Part shown: positions 57,101 through 64,000 of the stretch, piece by piece
Layout: every line of letters begins with the position of its first letter
How positions within the stretch are numbered: position 1 is the stretch's first letter
Source of the DNA: Platycnemis pennipes
Taxonomy: Eukaryota; Arthropoda; Insecta; Odonata; Platycnemididae
NCBI GenBank assembly: GCA_933228895.1
Contig: OW121851.1
Location: forward strand, 114,969,271-115,033,270
Direction: 5' to 3'
DNA: 64,000 nt
Translations under genes and position numbers: made by a program
Notes under the pieces: model-generated
The model's database searches: none
What the model was told of the DNA's origin: nothing
Seen by the model: the letters and a program-made list of their open reading frames with translations, nothing else

Positions 57101-60100
57101 CTGGGATTTCTCAATCAAAATTTTTAGCGTAAAATGAATAGGTACATTTATGGTGAGGCACGAATCGCAATTAATGTATTCTGTTTTCTTCGATGCTGAA
57201 AAATACCCTATACTTACGTCATTGACTTTGGCATCTCTTGCCCACTTTTCGCTTATTTTCCCGGCAACCTTCTTTCCCCTTCATGGGCCCCAATCTCCAA
57301 AAGATAAGCAGTATGAGAGTTAAAGGTAGTGACGCAAATAAAACTTGATTGGATTCCGTATGAATCCGTAATAGAATCTAGCACCTCGAGAAATCATTAT
57401 TAAAATCACCATCAACTCGAATTGAGCAGGGATACCAAAACTTGATAAGTGCGTTTGGCAGCCACAATGTGTGCTAATGCTTTTGCAAGACCTCAAAAGT
57501 ATTGCGGATCAAGTACGAAAATGTTTTTACAACCACCGCAGAATAATGATGGGAGATGAAATTCTCCCATATGAAAAAAGTTTTGGAGCGAATCGCAGGG
57601 GATCTTTCTGCGAATCCCAAGTACAATGTCGTATATTTGTTGACGAGGAACTTAAAATGGCGAAACAAAATGCAATACAGAACCAAGTCCCACCATTATT
57701 TTTCAACGGGAAGGTCGGTCTGGTTGTTGACTGGAGGACACACCACCTCAGCGTGAGAGATTCACACACAGGATGGGGGTCTCAGTTATTTCCTAGTGTC
57801 ACTTGTGATTTTCCATGAAGATATTTAACCCACAAAATCACACAGGATATAGCTGATCTAAGTCTACGCGTTCACCCTACTCAGCAATCAAGCCATCAGA
57901 TCCATGCAGCAAGAAAAAAAAGCGCGAAGTGAGCTCTATATGTAGTAATAATTCGTTACAGCATAAAATTTCCAACAACATTACCACCCTCTCCCTAATT
58001 CATAGAATCTTCGGACACTAGTAGGCAAATATTTTTCACAAGCACAGCTAAAGATACTTACTCATGGAATTCTCATCGCCAAAGTTGGAATTTTTAATAA
58101 GCCCTATGTAATTATAATAACTGGTGTCCAAACACTTTTCTCCCAAACTGCTCATGATCAATGAATTGAGGGCAGAGTAACGCTCCAGGGAAGTCTTTCC
58201 ATCATCTCTCGTCATGACTTGACACGCCGTCCTTATACCAACAGTCACCGCCTTCGGGTCGAATTTCTGATCCGTTATCCTTCCGTTGTTTGGGTTATAT
58301 TGAACTACATACGCCCAATTGTCGGCTAAAAGTTCGTAAAAGTTCGACAAATCGTTCTTATTGCTCGTATCCAACGGTCCACAGAGCCTGTAAAGGAAAT
58401 GGAAAGTCTTTCAATGGTTTTCATCGTTTGACAATTTAAACTTCTTGTAATGCTATTGACTACCGATATGATCTAAGATTTGATTTTGACGTTTCTTGAT
58501 GGTGGACCATGAAATAAAACATTTTGATTCATGGCCCCCGTATCTAGGTCGTCGAGAACTCCTACTCTGATTTACTGCACGTCTGTTGTTGTGAGCATAT
58601 GGATTAATTTTCCCTTCCCAAAATACTGGGTCATACCGGTAGTTCTGGGAACTTGAAATCACAATTATAACCTATTGCAAACTGTCAGGATAGTACGATG
58701 CAAAGACAATCAGTTCTAAAAAATTGCGTAATGCTCGTACTTTCAAAACCAAAGCTATTAATTTACACGTTTTGAGTTTCACCAGAAACCGTTCACTCTA
58801 AAAGTGTTAGTTTTAAGTTACCCCATTTCCATCACTTTTTTTAGCACGCACTTTAATAAATAGCATATTCATTAACACATAACGTCTAACCTAAATATTT
58901 ACGTAATTAACTGTAAACGATTTTCTCGAAGGGAAATACAGAGTTAATACAGCAATCAAAATTTTGAACAAAGCAAGAATCCAATCACTCCCTAAACTCG
59001 TAATACGTGGACTGACCTGAACATCTCTGAGATATTATATTTGCCTCCTGCTACTTCCAACGCCGATGATATTTGCTTCGTAGCTTGATCCACCTCCACG
59101 ACGCACTGTTCACTGTGCGTAGCGATAGAATTTTGGACCACTTCCAGATACTCTGCAAAAATTAAGAAGGTCGTCACTAATATCATTACAAAAACATTTG
59201 GGAGATAAAAATAAATCATAGGAAAACATGAAAGCAATGAAAACCATCACTATACGAATTCTGCCAAACTTCAGCACGGACTGATGACTCAAAGCTGAAA
59301 AATTTAACAGAAATTGGTCCCACATAATATGATAATTAGTTATGTTTTAAAACATTAATAGGCGTTTATGATCTCCCCAAACCAAGTGGATATAACCTCT
59401 TATCAAGGATAATAAACCTCAATCCATTAAAATGCACCATTGGTTTCCATAATTATCCCATAACTTTAAAGTTTAACAAGTGAGTTCAGTATAGCATTAT
59501 GTGAAAATTCAAAGGCAGGTAGCTCGTTCGACAAAACAAAGAAAATGGAACTAGTATCAGTGAAAAAGAATAAACACAAAATATTAAGAATAATGTAAAC
59601 GAGAACAAGTGTAGAGTCCTTCCGTTACTATCAGTGAGAGTGGGGCAATGAACGGAAAGGGAAGGATTTATGACTACGAAATAGGAGACGGATGTGGGAT
59701 TTCTCAAGAGTTCTAAGTATATTTTCGGAAAAAAATGTTACCACATCCGCATAATAGCTTCCATCTTGTTTTGCAGCCATAATATTAAACTTACAAATCT
59801 GGAGCACACCTACATCCATCAGTTACAATGTAAAACTCACCCAGCCTTTATTTGAATCAGTAAACAACCCCTTATTGCTTCATAGCTTTATAAAACCCTC
59901 ATCCTAAACCATGGACCCTCTATTCATAGAGCGAAAACATCTTGGATCTAATGCGACGGCTAAAATGCCAGCTTTCATTATTTTTAAATTAGCCTTCAAC
60001 TCGCTACTACACAGCTCATCAGTCTGTAATTGGGGTAACTGGATGGGTCAGAGACGGCGTGAAAGTGCACATGAATCTTAAATAATGGTAAATTGCAGTA

Positions 60101-60404
60101 TATTAATTCACCTTACTGTTGCTACGTCGTAATCTAGCTAAGATTAGGGTAAGGTTAGCAGCAGTACTTGCCTTTGAAATCAGCCTTAGCCAAGAGTGGC
60201 CCACTGCTTGATACGGCACCATGTACCAAGTGAGGGTATTTCAATCTCATCCAAGCAGCCAATGACCCAGGGTATGATCCACCGAACACAATCCATTTGG
60301 TCCCAGGCATATTGTACTCTTCATTCATAGATTCTATGAAATATGCTAAGTCGGCCAAAGCCTGTTCACTGCTCAAATACTTAATATTTTCCAAAGCCAT
60401 GTTC
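48184..60404 (-). CDS. PRSS16-like serine carboxypeptidase (family S28), partial
   Basis: Six minus-strand exons in frame: 60,172-60,404; 59,017-59,152; 58,062-58,387; 51,352-51,484; 48,363-48,532; 48,184-48,290 (stop TGA 48,184-48,186). They encode about 367 residues. Catalytic motifs of S28 peptidases are present: [11 protein letters not shown] (Ser), [10 protein letters not shown] (Asp) and GTSHCADM (His). Other matches to thymus-specific serine protease are [22 protein letters not shown] and [16 protein letters not shown]. Family members cleave peptides after proline or other residues in lysosomes or outside the cell. Usual length is near 500, so some 110-150 N-terminal residues, including any signal peptide, are missing to the right. 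The first intron here has a GC donor (AAAG/GCAAGT). An AATAAA lies at 47,877-47,882 (minus). Confidence 0.85.
49309..50597 (+). mobile_element. mariner transposon in intron of the S28 gene
   Basis: 1,289 bp between TA dinucleotides (49,307-49,308 and 50,598-50,599). Terminal inverted repeats CGAGGTGTGGCTACAAAATA and CGAGGTATGGCTAGAAAAAA match over most of about 25 bp. It lies in the 2.8-kb intron before the last two exons and runs antisense to the host gene. Size and ends fit a full-length mariner, now dead. Confidence 0.85.
49503..50450 (+). pseudogene. mariner transposase (frameshifted)
   Basis: The N-terminal DNA-binding part is open ([46 protein letters not shown]). A stop follows; then [19 protein letters not shown], a first-Asp region CDELLF with frameshifts, then [13 protein letters not shown] (second Asp) and [19 protein letters not shown], where the usual Cys of PDLAPCDFF is a stop. 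The D...D34D catalytic order is visible but the frame is broken several times. Confidence 0.8.
50600..51351. other. Intron sequence with LINE 3'-tail relic
   Basis: Intron of the S28 gene. 51,285-51,305 (AAGAGGGTGCGTCGACATC) resembles the 3' end of the RNase H LINE family in minus orientation. Nothing else recognised. Confidence 0.45.
51485..52231. other. Intron sequence, unassigned
   Basis: AT-rich part of the 6.6-kb intron of the S28 gene, left of the jockey LINE. Short open frames only. Confidence 0.5.
52275..53813 (+). CDS. Jockey LINE ORF1 (nucleic-acid-binding protein)
   Basis: 512 codons from ATGGAGCCTAAG. The N-terminal 120 residues are Ser/Pro/Ala-rich and low in complexity. About residues 235-350 form the domain that precedes the knuckles ([51 protein letters not shown]). 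Three CCHC-type knuckles follow at about 357-410: [27 protein letters not shown] and [16 protein letters not shown] proline tract (PPPPPPP) and a hydrophobic C-terminus end it. Such proteins bind the element RNA and target it to the nucleus. No stops or frameshifts, which implies a young insertion. The end overlaps the ORF2 start. Confidence 0.85.
   Translation: MEPKGAIPKQKKAHQRSHSTSSSVESFSPLGYDLRLSRGSRSTFHLTDSDSSHELAPSSTIVVPAPPATSAPPATSEPPAAPEPAAPATVALTEDLPPPTVDPTQVTYDGEFPANGFTFPRKTVKRSAPVSPTPLATSSKFRALQMDDNCNGTSTETMDVDPATQTPRGNIPPIFLKGTAKWQERYKLIAARCTFPPVAAMAGGDIKLKCQTSGDFRKVTAFLKEGNQLFYSYQLPEDRSFYYVVRGLPADTEPADILEDITGNGIPASKCVQLLTSRLTPSQREERERTLARDPGHVFPPQAKRKLPLFQIEVPKKADGDLLCQLTNLCNLSVKVEPYKTPTGPPQCTRCQRHGHTWRNCNLGYRCVKCAETHAPGACRLLPTQRATCVNCGQEHSANFRGCSTYVTYAARTRGPRDAPPTSAPAAPAPPPPPPPTASTPPPPTTPTPPPSTEIASLPSSSPESFFNTLLERLLPLALSLFMKMLTPPPGKTPYQILLDELPSFLSNLAHG
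53806..56496 (+). CDS. Jockey LINE ORF2 (endonuclease + reverse transcriptase)
   Basis: 896 codons from ATG 53,806 (an in-frame ATG at 53,773 would give 907). The endonuclease has [41 protein letters not shown] and SDHAPVSF, so the Asn, Glu, Asp and His sites are present. RT has [40 protein letters not shown] (A), [20 protein letters not shown] (B), [11 protein letters not shown] (C), KTDLVTFSR (D) and TRYLGVTLD (E). No RNase H. ATG 53,806 overlaps the ORF1 stop (TAA 53,811-53,813), consistent with termination-reinitiation. All catalytic residues I know of are intact, so it could be active. Confidence 0.88.
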   Translation: MAKTYHPPTQLKITTWNIQSASLNYPDLLHLTSSAFPDVLLLQETGLKPNHLFRVPGYTVYRRDRYPRKGGGVAVLVKSSLHHLPLQPLQTNRLEATGITLRTSDGPLSIWSAYHPPGHNFSDADLDLLLSTAAADKSLIAGDLNAKHRLWGCRATNGKGTQLRRAMSDMPLHLLIPHSATHFLPNRPDSSDILDYALSSIDIPLPDITVHETSASDHAPVSFLFHLSPTPSNHLPRNVHWEIFQLHAEAHLDHLPTQPLSSPSDIDLAIDNLTLIITESLITSAKPPPPPSPHPHTLPLPVLTLIRERNRARRHYQSTHNPAFAADYRNLRLRVRAKLRNLRATTITRRLISAGNSAETRPWALLRQIRGRPSTVSALTVGEHTTTNDLEKSNIFAQQLATTFCNTLPSPHESSASVACTALTYTPSSEPVPVTPSEVKSILHNLQTRKAPGPDSIPNRALKTLPASFHPFLSDILTACLRHSYFPTQWKCANIKMILKHHKPPSDPTSYRPISLLSSLGKLLERIILRRLEPVVDAERLIPPWQMGFRRRHSTSHQLVRLVQHIASGFQRHSTTLAAFLDLQQAFDRVWPGGLILKLSRLPIPTYLNKIILSFLTSRSFHVTVNSSSSATHPTSAGVPQGAILSPILFNLYLSDLPIPPNITLYQYADDIALAATTVSPAFAARRLRPAFASTAEWLRSWKLTVNPRKTDLVTFSRLRRNLRLPEITVGETVITPKPQTRYLGVTLDTRLLFEQHTSTTIGKALGISNALAPLFHRRSPLSLPDKVLLFKALITPTLTYASPAWAFRSRTNIKRLTGTYHRLIRRMSGAPWFVRNSQLLHELNLPTLPNTLRHIHTRFKRSLLLTQNPCLTNLWHGSIPDNKKFPLPLSLPRMP
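56700..58061. other. Intron sequence, unassigned
   Basis: Right part of the 6.6-kb S28 intron; AT-rich, no element recognised. An open frame at 57,471-57,818 (115 codons) has no family features. Confidence 0.5.
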
Positions 60405-61364
60405 CTGAAATAAAGCATTACCAGGATGTAAATAAAGGCTAACAAAAAAGGGCACGTGATTTGCTTGCTGATAGATTAGGAAACATAATGTAATTAAACC
60501 GGCATGATTACCTCAACTAAGTTTGTCTGCGATATAAGCGAGTTATTAAGCCCAATAAAAAACGAGGAAGCAGCGTTTGGCCGTAATTACTTTTTCATCA
60601 TTATAATTACATTATTCTTATAATCCAATCTCAACCAAAAGGACATGGACCGTAAATTCAAGAATGAAAATCAAAGATTAAATCAAAAGCAAAAAGGAAA
60701 ATGAAGGTTAATATCTTTTGTAAACCAAGAAACTAAGTGGAACGTACGAAGAGGACCAAAGAAAACAGACTTTTAAATGGACTTAAATGGACTTTTAAAC
60801 AATTTGAAATTATGTTAATGTAGATTACATGTATTGTTAACAATACATAAAAGTACTGCACTGAATATATTTTCTGATTCAGGCTCAGGATTCGGCCATT
60901 AATATTCTTAATAACATGCCACTAAATCGGACGTCGAATACGAGCATGTCAGTTGCGTCCGTCTTCCAAAGCAATACTGTATTTCATGTAGAACTAGTTT
61001 ATGTTTTAGGTTCTCCAAGTGCTTAGATTATGTTGTACTACAACCTAAAATCATTATCTGAGAGAACAATATTTAATTCCCCAATTAGGTTGTTTTTGCA
61101 CAAGTTAAATAACTTCGTTTGTAGTTTTAATAATTTTCGATACACATATCGATTGAGGAAGCTATCAATGCTTGAGATCGATGTCATTACATGTGTACAT
61201 GTGCCGAGCAGTCAATAATCGGAGATCGACTGGATATGACGTTTTGTACTCTTTGTCTTGTCACGTAAGTTATCACTCAAATAAAAGTGAGTTTATGTTA
61301 CCACTTTCGCTTTGTTCCACGCACCTATATATCATTCCACATAACCTTAGGGAAATCACTCCAA

Positions 61365-61460
61365 CCATGCGCAAGGTGGGATTTGAACCCACAACCATTT
61401 GATCGCCAGGCCGCGCGGGCGCGTTAAACAGTTCCGAGCTCCTCAAACAGTTAAAGGGAA
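61365..61460 (-). mobile_element. tRNA-derived SINE relic
   Basis: The minus strand reads CCTGGCGATCAAATGGTTGT then GGGTTCAAATCCCACC, an anticodon-arm and T-arm/B-box order. The 5' arm is degraded (TTTAACGCGCCCGCGCGG). Confidence 0.6.
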
Positions 61461-62184
61461 GGTGATAATTATTGTAGTACATGTCGAGGCTATTTTATGA
61501 CGACGAATGAGGTGAAAGTTGGGTTAAATGTCTTGGTGCCTGTGCTAAATGGTTTCACGTAAACTGTGTGAAGAATGGACAATATAAAAAATTCATCTGC
61601 GAACATTGCCAGTAACCTGTATGGAATAATCCTATCATCAGTATTTTGCTAGTAATATTTTATTTTGCCTTACATTTTAGTTTGTATAATATTTGTTTGA
61701 ATATGAAGATTAAATATAATACTACCTGTCGAGATCACCCTAAGTTCACCCTAAGGAGAAACGGACATTTGTATTCTTTTGGTTTTGGCGTTAATTTTGA
61801 TAAATTTGTTATACCACAGACGTATATTCTTGCATTACATAAAAATAAAACAAAAATCTTATAATAAACATAAATTTGTTTATCAATAGATTTTTTGACC
61901 AGAAAATTGTTTTCTCTTAAATTATCGGGATGTCCCTAAATGACCTTACAATCAGATCAACTAAGATCGTGTCAACCATTTAGCTAGTTGGGAGGCGATA
62001 GGATGTTTATGGAATTGAAGAATGGTGGAGCGAAACCTGGTGCCGGCATTGGCTTGCCTTTAACAAAGGACGCAAAGACTCTTCAACGCACGATCCGACG
62101 GGAGACGTGTCGCGTCGCAACGCAAAGAACATTAATTGCTCTCCACATAGAACACAAGTAGCACAATCTTCTCAAACATATCTG

Positions 62185-62250
62185 CTGCCCCCGGGATTCA
62201 AACCAGGGCCCTCGAGAGAGAGAGACCTGTACTTTAGCCACCACCTCAAC
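62185..62250 (-). mobile_element. SINE-like B-box relic
   Basis: The minus strand has GGTGGTGGCTAAAGTACAGG, a CT repeat, then CCTGGTTTGAATCCCGGGGG. Only the B box is convincing. Confidence 0.4.
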
Positions 62251-62802
62251 CCGCTCCCACCTAAAACCTACGATATATTTTCAAATTACAGCAATCGCCT
62301 AAAACGGAATAAATTTTCTCTTTAAGTCCCCGGTCGATAACACAGAATTCATTAATTTAACACAATAAATTAATTACGCGGTGCAATATTGAGTTGGACA
62401 TCACGTATTCCACAGTAAAGCGGAAGGCAGGTTGAGTTTGAGGTTACACTGGCAAAATGAACATTTTGTGCCCCTCTACTCCAAAATAACGGCATTATGT
62501 CTTCAAAAGACGTTGATTCACTGTAGAGCCAACACCGTATCAGTGTAAAATGAATGGTCTCTAATGCATTCGAGGCAGGTACAGAGCTCAGAACATCATT
62601 TAAAAACCGGTGCAATCCGCGCCGCAGGCCAACTTCGAAGAAAACTTCAAAACATTTCTTCCCAAAACCGTTTACGTTCAGGCGCCAATTTGCTTGAAAA
62701 TAATAACGATTAAGCGAACGTACGAGACTTAAGAAAAGCCCAATATTGCTATTTATAGCGAACACAAGGGAAAAAAATACTTTGCTGGTCCACAGGATAT
62801 GA

Positions 62803-62850
62803 TTTATTGCGACCGGTTTCGATACAGCGTATCATCATCTGGCAAATTTT
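62803..62850 (-). ncRNA. Hammerhead-ribozyme-like motif of the PLE
   Basis: Minus strand: stem I TTGC...GCAA (4 bp), CAGATGAT, stem II GATAC-GCT-GTATC (perfect 5 bp), GAAA, CCGG, then the GTC cleavage triplet. The only core deviation from CUGAUGA is A for U at the second position. CCGG as a palindromic stem III suggests action as a dimer. Hammerheads are known in PLE terminal repeats. Confidence 0.55.
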
Positions 62851-63073
62851 ACAGAATAGTACATGGCATTTATACACTTGAAGCGGGCGAAAAGGCGGGG
62901 GTGGGGGGAGAAAAGGGTGGCGGGATCCGGAAATGAATCAGGGGTCGGGGGGAGGGGGGGGGGAGAAAGGAAAGGGAAGGTCAGTTTGAGGAAGTATGAA
63001 CCGCTGATGGATCTTCACTGCATGAGGTAAATGAGGGTGGTGGTGTGCGGCAGGAATGAGCTGAAGGGACACA

Positions 63074-64000
63074 TTAAGGAGAGGTGAGTGGTGTCTGTGA
63101 TGGTTTCGCGGAAAACACATTAAACAGGGGTGAGTGGTGAGAATACAATTGCTCATTAACTAGTGTGACGTCGGGTAAGGTTTGGCCCACAAAAATTTCC
63201 AACTGCTCGAGTGCGTCAAGCCTTGGGCCGTTATTTTCTCTGTGGAGGATTATTGGTTTGAATTCGCTGGTGTGGTTGGAATCCAAGAGGTGCTTGGCAA
63301 AGTGTGAGGTGTGGTTGTTGTTAGTAAAACATGAATGATGTTCCTTGGCCCTGATGTTGAAATTCCGTCCAGTTTTCCCTATGTAGCAAGAATTGCAGTC
63401 ATTACATTTAAGTTTATATACTCCGCTGTGTTTTCCAGCACTTATTTTGTCTTTAGTGCTCCCTAACAGTTTGCCTAATGTGTTTTTACTATAGAAGGCT
63501 GCTTTCATTTTGTCTTTCGGTAAGAGGTTTTCGGTTATGGTAGATAAACGGCCGAGATACGGGATTCTGTGCCATTTCTTATTGTCATCTTTCACTCTTT
63601 GGGTGTAAATAAGGTTGACTGCGAGTCGGTTGAGTTTTTTGTGATACAGTTTGGTGATAAGTTCTTCGGGGTACCCGTTGTTGGATGCAATTTGCTTGAT
63701 TGTGTTTAACTCCTCCATCTTGTTGGAATTTGACATCGGGATCATACATAGCCTGTGAAGCATGCAATGTATTGCAGATAGTTTGTGGGAGATATGGTGT
63801 CGTGAATTTCTGTGTAGTATTTGGTCTGTGTAACAATTTTTCCTGAAAATGGAGAATTCAAATTTCCGGTTGACATTCCGAATGGTTAAATCTAGATAAT
63901 TTAACTTCCCTTCAAATTCCACTTCACTAGTTATTTTGATGTTTTGGTCAAAAGAATTCAGGAGTGACACGAAGTTGTCCAACTGTCTTAGCGAGCCGGT
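63074..64000 (-). CDS. PLE polyprotein: RT C-terminus + GIY-YIG endonuclease (partial)
   Basis: Open from the window edge (TGSLRQLDNFVSLLNSF) to a stop at 63,074, about 308 codons. The RT thumb includes EFEGKLNYLDLTIRN and KFEFSIFRKNCYTDQILHRN, then LSAIHCMLHRLCMIPMS and ASNNGYPEELI. The endonuclease has GVYKLKCNDCNSCYIGKTGR (GVY...YIG with a Cys-rich insert typical of PLEs), NIRAKEH and a late LEQLEI Glu. PLEs copy RNA into DNA and use this nuclease to cut the target. This part has no stop or frameshift; whether the RT core is intact cannot be seen. Confidence 0.85.
   Translation of the reverse strand, partial: TGSLRQLDNFVSLLNSFDQNIKITSEVEFEGKLNYLDLTIRNVNRKFEFSIFRKNCYTDQILHRNSRHHISHKLSAIHCMLHRLCMIPMSNSNKMEELNTIKQIASNNGYPEELITKLYHKKLNRLAVNLIYTQRVKDDNKKWHRIPYLGRLSTITENLLPKDKMKAAFYSKNTLGKLLGSTKDKISAGKHSGVYKLKCNDCNSCYIGKTGRNFNIRAKEHHSCFTNNNHTSHFAKHLLDSNHTSEFKPIILHRENNGPRLDALEQLEIFVGQTLPDVTLVNEQLYSHHSPLFNVFSAKPSQTPLTSP

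Larger units (their letters stand above)
60405..62769. other. Intron or intergenic DNA with two SINE relics
   Basis: I found no upstream exon of the S28 gene here. tRNA-like SINE pieces lie at 61,365-61,460 and 62,185-62,250. The rest is AT-rich and unassigned. Confidence 0.45.
62770..64000 (-). mobile_element. Penelope-like element, 3' part
   Basis: The element runs off the right edge. It shows, in sense (minus) order, the end of RT, a GIY-YIG endonuclease, a stop, a C-rich untranslated tract (62,880-62,960 is G-rich on +), a TATA-like TATAAATGCC, and a hammerhead-like motif before an A-rich end near 62,770. Confidence 0.8.

Noticed and set aside
57471..57818. 115-codon open frame in the S28 intron
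   Set aside because: No family resemblance; overlaps equally long chance frames on the other strand.
61365..61460. Possible tRNA gene
   Set aside because: Only the T-arm/B-box half is tRNA-like; the acceptor and D arms do not pair, so a SINE relic fits better.
1..64000. CRISPR arrays, operons, bacterial-type promoters
   Set aside because: None seen; gene structure is eukaryotic.

Overview
The window looks like nuclear DNA of an insect. Introns are large and AT-rich with GT-AG splice sites. The host genes are insect gustatory-receptor (Gr) genes ending in the TYxxxxxQF signature, plus a split PRSS16-like serine carboxypeptidase. Transposable-element debris fills much of the rest. I cannot name the species.

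Gr block (1-40,117, + strand). Three related gene units are visible. Unit A (1-6,011) has a broken exon 1, no exon 2, and clean exons 3-5. Unit B (24,892-26,285) has clean exons 1 and 2 but no recognisable exons 3-5. Unit C (30,702-39,841) has all five exons, open and in phase 0, for about 425 residues. A and C are copies of one segment of at least 9 kb, because both carry the same Helitron at the same place in intron 3. B ends in phase 0 and lies upstream of C on the same strand, so B and C may be alternative 5' cassettes sharing C's exons 3-5, a known Gr arrangement. This is the most interesting host-gene hypothesis here.

Between A and B (6,290-23,870) lies a pile of retroelements. It holds several minus-strand pieces of an RNase H-bearing LINE family (I/R1-like), plus-strand jockey-like LINEs, a jockey ORF1, an LTR-retrotransposon integrase tail, an RTE/CFDP2-like endonuclease piece and a tRNA-derived SINE. 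A degraded Penelope-like element (PLE) sits at 26,990-28,450.

From 40,117 to 47,830 there is a LINE 3' end with a hairpin, a 112-bp tandem repeat, a decayed zinc-knuckle piece and another RNase H LINE relic containing a perfect 414-bp tandem duplication.

From 48,184 to 60,404 (minus strand) lie six exons of the carboxypeptidase. They give about 367 C-terminal residues with Ser, Asp and His motifs; the N-terminal exons are not in view. Its introns host a mariner element with both ends preserved (49,309-50,597) and, antisense to the gene, an apparently intact two-ORF jockey-clade LINE (52,275-56,496).

The right end (62,770-64,000) is a PLE with an open RT/GIY-YIG frame and a hammerhead-ribozyme-like motif in its 3' terminal region.
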